Assembly: GCF_002214805.1 (NCBI RefSeq)
Contig: NZ_CP019914.1
Location: 2,356,001-2,420,000 of the forward strand
Length of the DNA: 64,000 bases
DNA from: Brachyspira hampsonii
Lineage (GTDB): Bacteria > Spirochaetota > Brachyspiria > Brachyspirales > Brachyspiraceae
Direction of reading: 5' to 3'
Position numbers and translations under genes: made by a program. Positions 18,581 to 27,752 of the stretch are shown piece by piece; the first letter of the stretch is position 1; each line of letters starts with the position of its first letter. The notes beneath the pieces are model-generated. The model saw only the letters and a program-made list of their open reading frames with translations, searched no databases and was not told the DNA's origin.

Positions 18581-18824
18581 AAAAGGTGGCGGAAGTTCTA
18601 AAAACGGACGCGATAGTCAATCTAAACGTTTAGGTGTTAAAGTTTACGGCGGTCAGAAAGTTATATCAGGCAATATTATAGTTAGACAACGCGGTACTCA
18701 ATTCCATGCTGGAAGAAATGTTGATATAGGTCGCGATCATACTATATTTGCTACTGCTTCTGGTTATGTTAAGTTCCATACTAATAAATTCGGAAAGAAA
18801 ACTATTTCTGTTGTAGCTGAATAA
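18570..18824 (+). CDS. rpmA: 50S ribosomal protein L27
   Basis: The 84-residue protein begins [20 protein letters not shown], the mature bL27 N-terminus that reaches the peptidyl-transferase centre. GAGGAG lies directly upstream. Reading back in frame, a TAA at 18546-18548 precedes any other start codon, so the short form is real. The gene starts inside the last codons of prp. Confidence 0.97.
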   Translation: MAHKKGGGSSKNGRDSQSKRLGVKVYGGQKVISGNIIVRQRGTQFHAGRNVDIGRDHTIFATASGYVKFHTNKFGKKTISVVAE

Positions 18825-18847
18825 TAAATTAATTGTTTAAAATATTG

Positions 18848-18888
18848 TATCTCAGCTGATAATTAATAATTAGCTGAGATATTTTTGT
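18848..18888 (+). terminator. Terminator of rplU-prp-rpmA
   Basis: ATCTCAGCT (18849-18857) pairs with AGCTGAGAT (18872-18880), followed by ATTTTTG. It lies just after rpmA. The remaining ~180 bp to the next gene show nothing clear. Confidence 0.85.
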
Positions 18889-19069
18889 TTCTTTTACTTC
18901 TTTATTTGACATAATGAAAATTATTTAGTTATTGTGAATCTCGTCATATACATATAATTTTTATATTTAAATGTTTTTATTTTTTATTGCAGTTTCAAAA
19001 AATTAATGTTTATATTTTCTATATAGTGATAACTTTATCAAAAAACAGAATAATCTTAGAAAGATAAAA

Positions 19070-20146
19070 TTAATCAAATAAATAAGCCAAATAATGCTCT
19101 TTATTTATATAGTCTTTTATATCACTTAATTTAATGAATATTTTTTTATATTCGTTATCAGACATTACTACAATACCAATATCTGTTATAAGAAATAATA
19201 AATCATCATTATAAAAATTGTCAGGTGCATCATATTTTTTTAATAACTCTTTAGTATTATTTACTAAATCTTTAAAATAAGAACTTATTAATTGCTGATT
19301 ATTCAAATTATAAATAAGAGAAATATTATTAATTATGAGTTTTTTATTTTCTTTTATTTGAGTAATTCTTTTATATATACAAATAGTTTTTTCATCAAAG
19401 TATAATATATTAAAAGCATATAAATCTTTAATTTTTACAAAATATTGTTTTAGTTCATAAGTAGAGAATTGTTTGAGAAGTGAACTAACTTCATCTGAAA
19501 GCTCTTTTTCTTTTTCACATTTAAAATCTTCTGAAAAACTATGTTCTCCGTTAATATCAAAATTTATTTTTTCTTTATTATCTATAAATGCATAATAAAA
19601 ATTAAATAAATGATTAAGAATTGTTACAGTTATTCCTATACTATAAGTTTTTAAATATTTAAATCCGCATATATGGAAATTTTTTATATTTATTTGAGGT
19701 TGATTAATTATTTCAAAAACACCTTCTATTATTTTACCATTAATATTAATAACATATTCAATTTTTGAAAGATTAGTATTTTTTAAATTTATTTCTGCAA
19801 TATTTTTTCTGTTTAAAGTTATGAAGTCTTCACTATCATAGTCAAAAACTTCAATCTTTTTACTGTTTCCTGCAATCTCATAAATTCCAAATAAATCTGC
19901 ATTATTTATAAATATTTTACCCGTATACAAATAATGAATACTATCATCAATATTTTCAAATCTATTGCAGTAAATATATACATTATTAATATTATCTTTA
20001 AGTATAAAAAAAGTTATATCTTTTACATAAAAATAAGGACGGTATTTATTTCTCATTAAAAGTTTAAAAATAATAACTAAAACAATAATAGAAATAACCA
20101 AAACAAAATATTCGTTATGGAAAATACTATATAATAATTCTTTCAT
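19070..20146 (-). CDS. Paralogue family member 1 (membrane-anchored, unknown)
   Basis: The 358-residue protein has one N-terminal membrane helix (residues ~13-30, VLVISIIVLVIIF) followed by basic residues, so the large domain should be cytoplasmic. It shares a fixed series of motifs with five neighbours: FFILKDNINNVYIYC, a G-x-IFINN strand, IEGVFEII, FNILYFDEKTICIYKR, LISSYFKDLV, and a terminal NKEHYLAYLFD. Its closest relative is the C-terminal half of the ankyrin-fused member at 27753-29633. No catalytic motif is obvious. It is the last gene of the array, on the same strand as all the others. Confidence 0.8.
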   Translation of the reverse strand: MKELLYSIFHNEYFVLVISIIVLVIIFKLLMRNKYRPYFYVKDITFFILKDNINNVYIYCNRFENIDDSIHYLYTGKIFINNADLFGIYEIAGNSKKIEVFDYDSEDFITLNRKNIAEINLKNTNLSKIEYVININGKIIEGVFEIINQPQINIKNFHICGFKYLKTYSIGITVTILNHLFNFYYAFIDNKEKINFDINGEHSFSEDFKCEKEKELSDEVSSLLKQFSTYELKQYFVKIKDLYAFNILYFDEKTICIYKRITQIKENKKLIINNISLIYNLNNQQLISSYFKDLVNNTKELLKKYDAPDNFYNDDLLFLITDIGIVVMSDNEYKKIFIKLSDIKDYINKEHYLAYLFD

Positions 20147-20234
20147 AATCTTTATTTAACTCCAAAATTATTTTACATTTATAATTTAATAGTCAATTCA
20201 AATTTGAAAAACTAAAAATTTTTAGATATCAAAA

Positions 20235-21521
20235 TCAATTAAATAAATAATACAAATAATGCTCTTTATTTACATACTCTTTTATATTTTTATAGTCAAT
20301 AAATATTTTCCCGTATCCTTTTTCTTTCATTATTATAATAAATGAATCAGTTATCCCGAAAACTAAATTATCTATATTTGAATAAAAATCACTAGGGGCA
20401 TTATATTTTTTTAATAATTCTTCTGGATCATTTACCAAGTCTTTAAGATAGGGGCTTATTAATTTCTGACTTTCCATCTCAAATGTCATAAACATATTAT
20501 CTATTTCAGCAAGCTTAAAATCTTCTAGCTTTGAAACTCTTTTATATAAAGATATTGTCTTATCATCATAGTATAATATATTAAAACTTTTAAACTCTTT
20601 AAGTTCATTATAATAATCAGCATAATTATCAATATAATTTAATATACTCTCATCCATTAATGATTTCCAATGTCTTTTTTTAGATTCTTTTACATACGAT
20701 TCTACTATATTCTTATTTTCATTTATTTTATCTTTCAAAAACTCATCTGAAAACTCTCTAACTCCATTAATAGAAGAATTTATTTTTTCTTTTCCATTAA
20801 TAAAAAGATAATCAAAATTAAATACATTACCTGAGAATATTCTCTCAGAACTGAATAAAATACTTTTATCATTATACAAACCCAATATATCTATATTATG
20901 CAGTCTTATTATTTCTGCTTCATCTTCCCTTATAATTTCAAAAGTTCCTTCTATTTTTACAGGATCTCTTAAAGTTTTTTTAATATTATCGCCAACATAG
21001 TCAACAATACTGTCATAAGGCTTAAACTCAATAACATAGTCAATTTTTGATTTTAATGTATCATCTAATTTTGTCTTGAATTTTATTTCAGCAAAAGTTT
21101 CAGGCTCATATCCATAAGATTTATTACCCTCTGATGAGTGTTTATTAATTAAAATTGTATTATCTTTATCATAATAATTTTTAACTCCTATTCTTTCGGA
21201 TGAAAAGTAAACATCATTTATAATAAAGCCATTATCATTATTTATATATACTCTTCCTAGATATGGGAACACATTATCTTTAGGGAAGTATAAATCATTA
21301 TGATTTTCAATATCATTTGTTCTATATTCATAAACATAAATATATATATTGTTAATTTTATCTTTAAGCATGAAAAAATTATTTTTATAAAATCTTACAG
21401 GATTTTTTTTAGCATTATTTTTCGGTATATTAAGAATTATTATGACAGCAGCTACTAAAATTACTACTGCTAACAAAATTATTATATCCTTATCCATAAA
21501 TTTAGTTATTAAATTTTTCAT
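20235..21521 (-). CDS. Paralogue family member 2 (membrane-anchored, unknown)
   Basis: The 428-residue protein has an N-terminal membrane helix (IIILLAVVILVAAVIII) and the shared cytoplasmic domain. Its nearest relative is the 394-residue member at 26495-27679: both have NNIYIYVYEY, a FKTKL..EF strand, KIEGxFEIIR, and SFIIIMKEKGYGKIFID near the end. The family ending is NKEHYLYYLFN. A GGAG lies 12 bases from the chosen ATG; a start at Met9 is also possible. The upstream region 21540-21575 carries a short GC-rich sequence akin to the array's other 5' repeats. Confidence 0.8.
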   Translation of the reverse strand: MKNLITKFMDKDIIILLAVVILVAAVIIILNIPKNNAKKNPVRFYKNNFFMLKDKINNIYIYVYEYRTNDIENHNDLYFPKDNVFPYLGRVYINNDNGFIINDVYFSSERIGVKNYYDKDNTILINKHSSEGNKSYGYEPETFAEIKFKTKLDDTLKSKIDYVIEFKPYDSIVDYVGDNIKKTLRDPVKIEGTFEIIREDEAEIIRLHNIDILGLYNDKSILFSSERIFSGNVFNFDYLFINGKEKINSSINGVREFSDEFLKDKINENKNIVESYVKESKKRHWKSLMDESILNYIDNYADYYNELKEFKSFNILYYDDKTISLYKRVSKLEDFKLAEIDNMFMTFEMESQKLISPYLKDLVNDPEELLKKYNAPSDFYSNIDNLVFGITDSFIIIMKEKGYGKIFIDYKNIKEYVNKEHYLYYLFN

Positions 21522-21667
21522 TTTTTGCTATGTCTCCTATTATTGTTATGTTCGTCCGCTACTAGTTCGGCCTATAATAACCTATTTGCTCTTGTTTAAT
21601 TCTATATTCAACTTTTATATTTTAAATTATACCCTCAGCATTATATAAAAATCAATTATAAAAACAA

Positions 21668-23086
21668 TTATTGTCTATCAAAAAAACTAAATAAAGAATG
21701 ACTTCTATTTAGATAATTTTTTAAATCATTTGATGAAATAAATATTCTATTTGCAATTTTTTCATGTGCATTTTCTAAATCATAATCTTCATCGCTAAGA
21801 ATTAGATTTGTGTATTCAGGCATTACTATAATTCCTGTATATGTTAAAAGAAATATTAAATTATCCATATTCTCATAAAAATATTCGCCAACTACATAAT
21901 TAGATAATAACTCTTTACTATCAATAACTAAATCTCTTAAATAAGAACTTACACTTTTTTCTCCGTTTAATTCAAATATAAAAGAATGATTTTTTACTAT
22001 AGCTTCATCGCTTCTTTCATCTGCTTTTACAGTTCTTTTGTATATACATATTAATTCATCATCATAGTATAATATGTCAAAGCATCTGAAGTCTTTAAGT
22101 TTCTTATAATATATAATACCAATTTTATCAGCATAATAGGCTTTGTTTTGGTCATAGTGATGGAATTTTTCTATAATAAATTCTTTATTTTTTAATTCTT
22201 CTTCAAGCTCTCTTCCTTTTTCTTCTTTAAAATTTTCATCAAAATAATAAGCCCCGCTGATAGCCGTATTTATTCTTTCTTTGCCTCTAATAAAAGGATA
22301 ATTGAAATTAAATAAATAATTAGTAAGCATTTTTCTTACTTCGTCCATACCAAGATAAGCTGAATATTTATCATCAGTAAAAGTAGTCTGTTCTACTGGA
22401 ATATAAAACTCTCTTATTTCCATTTCAGGCTTTCTAATAACCTCAAAAACTCCTTCTACTTTTCCTCCTTCAATATCCATAGTATATTCAATTTCTGATG
22501 TTCTTTCATAATCGAATTCTCTTTTGAATTTTATCTTTAATAAAATTTCTCTATTGTTTTCTTTTGAACTCCAACCGCCAAATTTACGTGATTCTTTCCA
22601 TGAATTTTTATAAGGATCATCGTATTTAAATTGCTTTTCCTCTAGTCTTTCAAAATAAGCCATATCATAATCACGGTAAACATTAATTTGATTATTATTT
22701 AATTCATTAGTTTCACGAATCATTAATTTATTTTCGCTATTTATAAACATTTGACCTGTAAAAGAAGCAAAATATTCACGTGCAAAATTATCAAATTTTG
22801 ATTTAAGTACATACTTAATTTTACCGCGATATTTTCTGTACCATTCATCATAATTATTATCTTTATATTTATAGCAATTAATATATATATTATTTACTCT
22901 ATCTTTCAGCATAAAAAAACTTTTTTCATATACCAATATTTTATTTTTAGCATACCATTTTTTTGCTTTCTTCTCAATTGTAAAAATTACAGCTAGAAAA
23001 ATGGCAATCGATCCAAACAAAATAGGCCAAAAATAGTCACTAATAAGAAAAAGTCTTAATGGTTCCAATATTCCAAATGATATCAT
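21668..23086 (-). CDS. Paralogue family member 3 (membrane-anchored, unknown)
   Basis: The 472-residue protein has an N-terminal membrane helix (FWPILFGSIAIFLAVIF) followed by a Lys-rich stretch, then the family domain (FFMLKDRVNNIYINCYKY, GQMFINS, EGVFEVIRKPEMEIREF, DILYYDDELICIYKR, SVSSYLRDLV). It is most similar to the next member (23515-24828). Both share insertions with a FDLWAHEYF or DNFAREYF helix and end with SHSLFSFF-type residues. The start has AGGAG-TTATTT-ATG, identical to the neighbour's. Confidence 0.82.
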   Translation of the reverse strand: MISFGILEPLRLFLISDYFWPILFGSIAIFLAVIFTIEKKAKKWYAKNKILVYEKSFFMLKDRVNNIYINCYKYKDNNYDEWYRKYRGKIKYVLKSKFDNFAREYFASFTGQMFINSENKLMIRETNELNNNQINVYRDYDMAYFERLEEKQFKYDDPYKNSWKESRKFGGWSSKENNREILLKIKFKREFDYERTSEIEYTMDIEGGKVEGVFEVIRKPEMEIREFYIPVEQTTFTDDKYSAYLGMDEVRKMLTNYLFNFNYPFIRGKERINTAISGAYYFDENFKEEKGRELEEELKNKEFIIEKFHHYDQNKAYYADKIGIIYYKKLKDFRCFDILYYDDELICIYKRTVKADERSDEAIVKNHSFIFELNGEKSVSSYLRDLVIDSKELLSNYVVGEYFYENMDNLIFLLTYTGIIVMPEYTNLILSDEDYDLENAHEKIANRIFISSNDLKNYLNRSHSLFSFFDRQ

Positions 23087-23100
23087 AAATAACTCCTATC

Positions 23101-23482
23101 ATTGTTATGCTCGCCTTCGCCTAAAGGTTTGACTTAATAAATTAAGTCAAAGGCTTCGGCTCGCTTGTTAGTTGCTATGTTGGCCTCAGCTTAATATGAT
23201 CTGCCAACTAAAGTTGTCAGTTGCTCGTTTATTGCTTTAAAAATTATTTTTTATTGTTATGTTAGCCCACACGAAGTGTGCCTACTTGGTTCGCCTAAAG
23301 GTTTGACTTAATAAATTAAGTTACACGTCTGTATCCCTGTGGGAAAGGCTTCGGCTAGCTTATTAATTATTATGCTCATAGCGATAAACTTACTTAATAT
23401 ATACTGACAATTTTTAAGTTTGTCAATTTTTATATTTTTTCAACTTTTTCCCGCCTTCGCTCTGCGGACTTCGTCAAAGTTG
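23101..23482. repeat. Intergenic repeat cluster in the paralogue array
   Basis: This 430-bp gap is richer in GC than its surroundings and is built of small repeats. An identical 32-bp sequence occurs at 23116-23147 and 23290-23321. Within it is a perfect 11-bp inverted repeat TTTGACTTAAT/ATTAAGTCAAA (23128-23151). A CACAC/GTGTG hairpin lies near 23270. CAACTTT (23441) pairs with AAAGTTG (23476) around a GC-rich loop. TTGTTATG(C/T)TCG, here at the gene-proximal end, also occurs before two other array members. It is non-coding by frame. Confidence 0.75.
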
Positions 23483-23514
23483 CAAAAAATGCAAATACAA
23501 AATATAAAAATTAA

Positions 23515-24828
23515 TTATCTCCTATTAAAAAATTTAAATAAGTAATGACTTTCATTTAGATAATTTTTTAAATGATCTGTAGCTATAAATATTCTTTCTG
23601 CAGTATTTTCTAAATTCATATCTCTATCATTAAGCTCCATATTTGGGTATTCAGGCATTACTATAATTCCTGTATCTGTTAAAAGAAATATTACATTATC
23701 TATATTATTATAAAAATTATCAGTAAGTTCATAATTAGATAATAATTCCTTACTATCAGCAACTAAATCTCTTAAATAAGAACTTATACTTCTTTCGCTT
23801 TCTAATTCAAATATAAGAGAATGATTTTTTAATATAATTTCTTTAGGTGCTTCTACTTCTACAGTTCTTTTGTATATGCATATTACTTCATCATCATAGT
23901 ATAATATATCAAGGCATCTAAAATTACTAAGTTTATTATAATATGCAATACAAGTTTTATCATCAAGACAGAATTTATCTTCTAAAAGCTCATCTTTATG
24001 GTTCAATTTCTCTTCAAGCTCTTTTCCTTTTTCTTGTTTGAATTTTTCATCATAATTATAAGCTCCGCTGATAGCCTTATTTATTCTTTCTTTTCCCTCA
24101 ATAAAAGGAAAATTGAAATTAAACAAATAATTAGTTATCATGTTATTCATGTCAGACCAAGCTGTATCATAGGAATCTATCTGTTCAATTGGAAGAAAAA
24201 ATTCTTTTATTTCTATTTCAGGCTTTCTAATAACTTCAAAAACTCCTTCTATTCTTTTATTTTCAATATCCATAGTATATTCAATTTTTGATGCTTTTTC
24301 ATAATCTAATTCTTTTCTGAATGTTATTCTTGTCAATTTATCTCTTATTCCTTCTTTTGACTCAAATTTATCTCTCTCTTGTATAGCTGAATGATTTTGT
24401 TTGAAATATATTTCTTTAAAATATTTAACATCATAATCATAATAAACTATAATTTGATCTATGTATAACGGACTAGTTTCACGAATAATTAATTCATCGC
24501 TGTTATTTATAAATATTTGCCCTGAAAAAGAGTCAAAATATTCATGTGCCCACAAATCGAAATCTAATGAAGGAGATACATCTCTCAGCTTACGGCAGGA
24601 TGCCCCATATGAATAATAATGTTCATCATATTTAATTTTATAGCAATTAATATATATATTATTTATTTTATCTTTCAGCATAAATAATTCTTTTTCATTT
24701 AACCATATTTTATTTTTAGAATACCATTTCTTTAGCGACGGTAGAATTTTACCAATATTAAGATATAATACCAGAGGACCCAGAAATACAATAAAAACTA
24801 AAATACCTATGATAAGTTCAATATCCAT
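23515..24828 (-). CDS. Paralogue family member 4 (membrane-anchored, unknown)
   Basis: The 437-residue protein is closely related to member 3 along its whole length. It has an N-terminal membrane helix (LIIGILVFIVFLGPLVLYL), FMLKDKINNIYINCYKI, GQIFINNSDELIIRETS, EGVFEVIRKPEIEIKEFF, LDILYYDDEVICIYKR, SISSYLRDLVADSKELL and FIATDHLKNYLNESHYLFKFF. The start has AGGAG-TTATTT-ATG. Members 3 and 4 are tandem neighbours, consistent with local duplication. Function is unknown. Confidence 0.82.
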   Translation of the reverse strand: MDIELIIGILVFIVFLGPLVLYLNIGKILPSLKKWYSKNKIWLNEKELFMLKDKINNIYINCYKIKYDEHYYSYGASCRKLRDVSPSLDFDLWAHEYFDSFSGQIFINNSDELIIRETSPLYIDQIIVYYDYDVKYFKEIYFKQNHSAIQERDKFESKEGIRDKLTRITFRKELDYEKASKIEYTMDIENKRIEGVFEVIRKPEIEIKEFFLPIEQIDSYDTAWSDMNNMITNYLFNFNFPFIEGKERINKAISGAYNYDEKFKQEKGKELEEKLNHKDELLEDKFCLDDKTCIAYYNKLSNFRCLDILYYDDEVICIYKRTVEVEAPKEIILKNHSLIFELESERSISSYLRDLVADSKELLSNYELTDNFYNNIDNVIFLLTDTGIIVMPEYPNMELNDRDMNLENTAERIFIATDHLKNYLNESHYLFKFFNRR

Positions 24829-24837
24829 AAATAACTC

Positions 24838-24915
24838 CTATTATTGTTATGCTCGCTTGTTAATTGTTATGCTCGCCTTTTATTATTGCCAGCGATAAAC
24901 TTGCTTAATAATATA
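24838..24915. repeat. Short repeats upstream of family member 4
   Basis: TTGTTATGCTCGC occurs twice in direct succession, followed by an AGCGATAAAC / GTTTATCGCT inverted repeat. The same words appear in the 23.1-kb cluster, always just 5' of array genes on the minus strand. Confidence 0.65.
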
Positions 24916-24935
24916 ATCGTTTATCGCTGTAAAAA

Positions 24936-25325
24936 TTATTTTTTTTGTTTTATTACATTGATTATAATGGGTTCTTCTCCGCTAATATTATAAATAAGTT
25001 CAAGTGATGTATCAGTAAATTTAAATTCTGCATAATTGCCGTCTTCATCTGCAGTTTTATAATAATTATCTGACACTTTTAATAAGTTTTCATTTAGCAT
25101 ACCGCCTTCATAATTTTCTCCACTTATCATAATTCTTATACCTTCAGAACCTACTGTTACAATCATTTTTCTTATTTTCTCTTCAGAATTATTAGGGTCT
25201 CCAACATAAGTGCCGTACCATTTAGGAGATATTACACCTGATTCTTTAGGATATGCGGATAAATTCATTACTAAAAAACTTGGAACTAATAAAGCGAATA
25301 AAAATTTTAAAATACGATTTTTCAT
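24936..25325 (-). CDS. Small exported protein (relative of the adjacent lipoprotein)
   Basis: The 129 residues begin with a signal peptide (MKNRILKFLFALLVPSFLVMNLSA). Mature features include ISPKWYGTYVGDPNNSEEK and LLKVSDNYYKTADEDGNYAEFKF. The opening MKxRILKFxF and the KVSDNxYKT motif are shared with the lipoprotein just upstream, so they are paralogues. This copy lacks the lipobox cysteine (NLSAYPK versus NISCSKK) and is probably soluble in the periplasm or secreted. The strong AGGAGG start is clear. Confidence 0.72.
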   Translation of the reverse strand: MKNRILKFLFALLVPSFLVMNLSAYPKESGVISPKWYGTYVGDPNNSEEKIRKMIVTVGSEGIRIMISGENYEGGMLNENLLKVSDNYYKTADEDGNYAEFKFTDTSLELIYNISGEEPIIINVIKQKK

Positions 25326-25376
25326 ATAACCTCCTTATAGCATCTAATTATAATTTTATTCATATTAAGATATTTC

Positions 25377-25829
25377 TCAATATTTTTTTCCTAATTTAGG
25401 CAAATTAATTGATTTAAGCTTCTGCGTGCCTTCATAAACAGACATTTCAAGTACTCCATTATTAAATTTAAACTCCATATGAGCATCATTTGTAGATATA
25501 GTTTTATAATGATTATCTGATACTTTTGATAAATCATCATTTCCTATAGCTCCTTTTACAGCTCTGTCGCTTTCTAGTATAACATCCGCACACTTTTTTA
25601 CAACTTCTATTGTAGATTCATCATTAGGATAATCAATTTCTAACCCATCATAACCTACAATTACATAAACTGATTTCATATATGTTTCATCAGCTGACAT
25701 AAAATATTGCCCATATAGGTCTTCAGGGATATTTGTGTTTTCTTCTGTTTTCTTAGAACATGAAATATTAATTAATAAAAAACTTGAAATTAATAAAAAG
25801 AATGAAAATTTTAAAATTCTACCCTTCAT
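25377..25829 (-). CDS. Small lipoprotein, unknown function
   Basis: The 150 residues start with a type II signal peptide and the lipobox LINISC (Cys near residue 24), followed by a charged linker (SKKTEENTN). The mature part contains DLYGQYFMSADETYMK and LSKVSDNHYKT. This looks like a small beta-rich lipocalin-like fold (weak inference). It is a paralogue of the next gene. It lies downstream of the YoeB toxin gene with a 160-bp gap and within the six-member array. Confidence 0.72.
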   Translation of the reverse strand: MKGRILKFSFFLLISSFLLINISCSKKTEENTNIPEDLYGQYFMSADETYMKSVYVIVGYDGLEIDYPNDESTIEVVKKCADVILESDRAVKGAIGNDDLSKVSDNHYKTISTNDAHMEFKFNNGVLEMSVYEGTQKLKSINLPKLGKKY

Positions 25830-25988
25830 ATCATATAACCTCCTATGGTATAGGATTATAAATACATTTTTTAATTATGTCAATAAAAAATTTGTTCATG
25901 TATAAAAATATTCGATATTCTTTACTAGGCTTCATTAGAAAATATATTTATTTTATAAAATATAGTATTAAATCATACTAAATAATAA

Positions 25989-26252
25989 TTATTCTTTACT
26001 ATAATGATATTTGCAAGATGTTATTATTAAGTTATCATTTTCTATATGATAAACTAATCTATGCTCTAAATTAATTCTTCTTGAATATAAATCTTTTTTA
26101 TCATATTTGAATTTTTCAGGCTTACCTATACCAGAATATGGATCTATAATAATATCCTTAATAAGTTCATTAATTTTCTTTACAATTGTTTTATCATTAG
26201 ATACCCAGAAGATATATTCCTGCCAAGCTCTTTCATTAAAAACTATTTTCAT
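25989..26252 (-). CDS. yoeB: YoeB-family mRNA-interferase toxin
   Basis: The 87 residues match YoeB in length and key positions. Glu46, Arg65, His83 and Tyr84 coincide with the catalytic residues of the E. coli enzyme, the last two in the ending CKYHYSKE. RRINLEHRLVYHI is the family's central signature. YoeB is a ribosome-dependent RNase that cleaves mRNA at the A site. Its ATG overlaps the antitoxin stop as ATGA, so translation is coupled. It sits inside the paralogue array. Confidence 0.9.
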   Translation of the reverse strand: MKIVFNERAWQEYIFWVSNDKTIVKKINELIKDIIIDPYSGIGKPEKFKYDKKDLYSRRINLEHRLVYHIENDNLIITSCKYHYSKE

Positions 26253-26422
26253 TTTTCAAGCTCTTCAAGTTCTTCTAAAGTCTTAACTATAACTTTTCCA
26301 TTAGTTTCCATATCTATAGCTTCATCAAGATACTGCTGTTCTTTTATTATATCAATGATTTTTGTTAAACTTTCTTCAGGCATACTGTCTATAATATTTA
26401 TTAATTCTTCTTTAACTGTCAT
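26249..26422 (-). CDS. Antitoxin partner of YoeB (short, not YefM-like)
   Basis: This short frame of 57 residues starts at ATG 26422 and overlaps the toxin start by four bases. It is acidic and helical (VKEELINIIDSMPEESLTKII near the start; KTLEELEELEK at the end). Classic YefM antitoxins are about 80 residues with an N-terminal Phd fold that I do not see here. It may be a different N-terminal domain carrying a toxin-wrapping C-terminal helix. Position and coupling make the antitoxin role likely. Confidence 0.75.
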   Translation of the reverse strand: MTVKEELINIIDSMPEESLTKIIDIIKEQQYLDEAIDMETNGKVIVKTLEELEELEK

Positions 26423-26494
26423 AATTATTCCTTAACAATTACTTACTAATAGTATAAATAATAATTAAAACAAAATCAAATTTTCATTTATAAA

Positions 26495-27679
26495 TTAATT
26501 AAATAAATAAGCCAAATAATTATCTTTCTTTATATAATCTTTTATATTCTTATTATCAATAAATATTTTTCCATATCCTTTTTCTTTCATTATTATAATA
26601 AATGAATCAGTTATACCGAAAACTAAATTATCTATATTAGAATAAAAATCACTGTTGACATTATGTTTTTTCAATAATTCTTCAGGATCTTTTACCAAGT
26701 CTTTAAGATAAGAGCTTATTAATATTTGACTGTCTAACTCAAATATAGCAAAGAGATTATTTATTTCGGCAAGATTAATATCTTCTAATTTTGAAAATCT
26801 TTTATATATACATATTATTTTATCATCATAGTATAATATATTAAAACTTTTAAACTCTTTAAGTTCATTATAAATATTATTATAATCACTTATATAAGAT
26901 AAGACGCTATCATCAAATAATGACTGCCAATCTTTTTTATAATATTCTTTTACATACGATCCAATTATACTATTATTTTCTTCTATTTTTTCTTTAACAA
27001 ACTCATCTGAAAACTCTTCAGCTCCATTAATAAATGAATTGATTTTTTCTTTTCCATTTATAAAAAAATAATTAAAATTAAATACATTATAAACGAATCT
27101 TTCCTCAGCTTTCTTTAATGGTGATATTTCTGAATTATACAAACTTATTACTTCTGCCTCAGGCTTTCTTATGATTTCAAAAACACCTTCTATTTTTACA
27201 GTCTCTCTAAAAGTGTTTTTAAGTTTATCTGCAGTAGAATCTATAACATTTGTATAAGGATCAAACTCAATAATATATTCTATTTTTGATTCTGATGTAT
27301 CATTTAATTTTGTTTTGAATTTTATTTCAGCAAAAGTGCTTATCAAATTATTGTTATATCTATCATAATAATTATAAACTTCTATTTTTTCAGATTTTAC
27401 ATTAGCCTCATTTATAATAAATTCATTATTATTATTTATATATATTCTTCCTTTATTGTTAGAGTAATTTTTATATAAATAATTATAACTTTCAATATCA
27501 TTTTTTTTATATTCATAAATATAAACATATATATTGTTTATTTTATCTTTAAGCATAAAAAAATCATTTTTATAAAATTTAACAGGATTATTTTTAGCAT
27601 CATTTGTAAGTATACCAATAAAGACAACAGCTGCCAATATCACTCCAGCTATAATTATTAATTCTATCATATAACTCAT
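26495..27679 (-). CDS. Paralogue family member 5 (membrane-anchored, unknown)
   Basis: The 394-residue protein has an N-terminal membrane helix (IELIIIAGVILAAVVFIGIL) and the shared domain: FFMLKDKINNIYVYIYEYK, GRIYINNNNEF, VKIEGVFEIIRKPEAEV, FNILYYDDKIICIYKR, LISSYLKDLV. It is closest to member 2. AGGAG is only two bases from the first ATG; the ATG three codons later (27670) gives 11 bases, so the exact start is uncertain. It follows the ankyrin-fused gene by 73 bp and could share its transcript. Confidence 0.8.
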   Translation of the reverse strand: MSYMIELIIIAGVILAAVVFIGILTNDAKNNPVKFYKNDFFMLKDKINNIYVYIYEYKKNDIESYNYLYKNYSNNKGRIYINNNNEFIINEANVKSEKIEVYNYYDRYNNNLISTFAEIKFKTKLNDTSESKIEYIIEFDPYTNVIDSTADKLKNTFRETVKIEGVFEIIRKPEAEVISLYNSEISPLKKAEERFVYNVFNFNYFFINGKEKINSFINGAEEFSDEFVKEKIEENNSIIGSYVKEYYKKDWQSLFDDSVLSYISDYNNIYNELKEFKSFNILYYDDKIICIYKRFSKLEDINLAEINNLFAIFELDSQILISSYLKDLVKDPEELLKKHNVNSDFYSNIDNLVFGITDSFIIIMKEKGYGKIFIDNKNIKDYIKKDNYLAYLFN

Positions 27680-27752
27680 AACTCCTCATTATTAGTTTTC
27701 CAATAGTAAAAAATATAAGCAATAAGTTATTAATATTTTTATTTGTAAAAAT

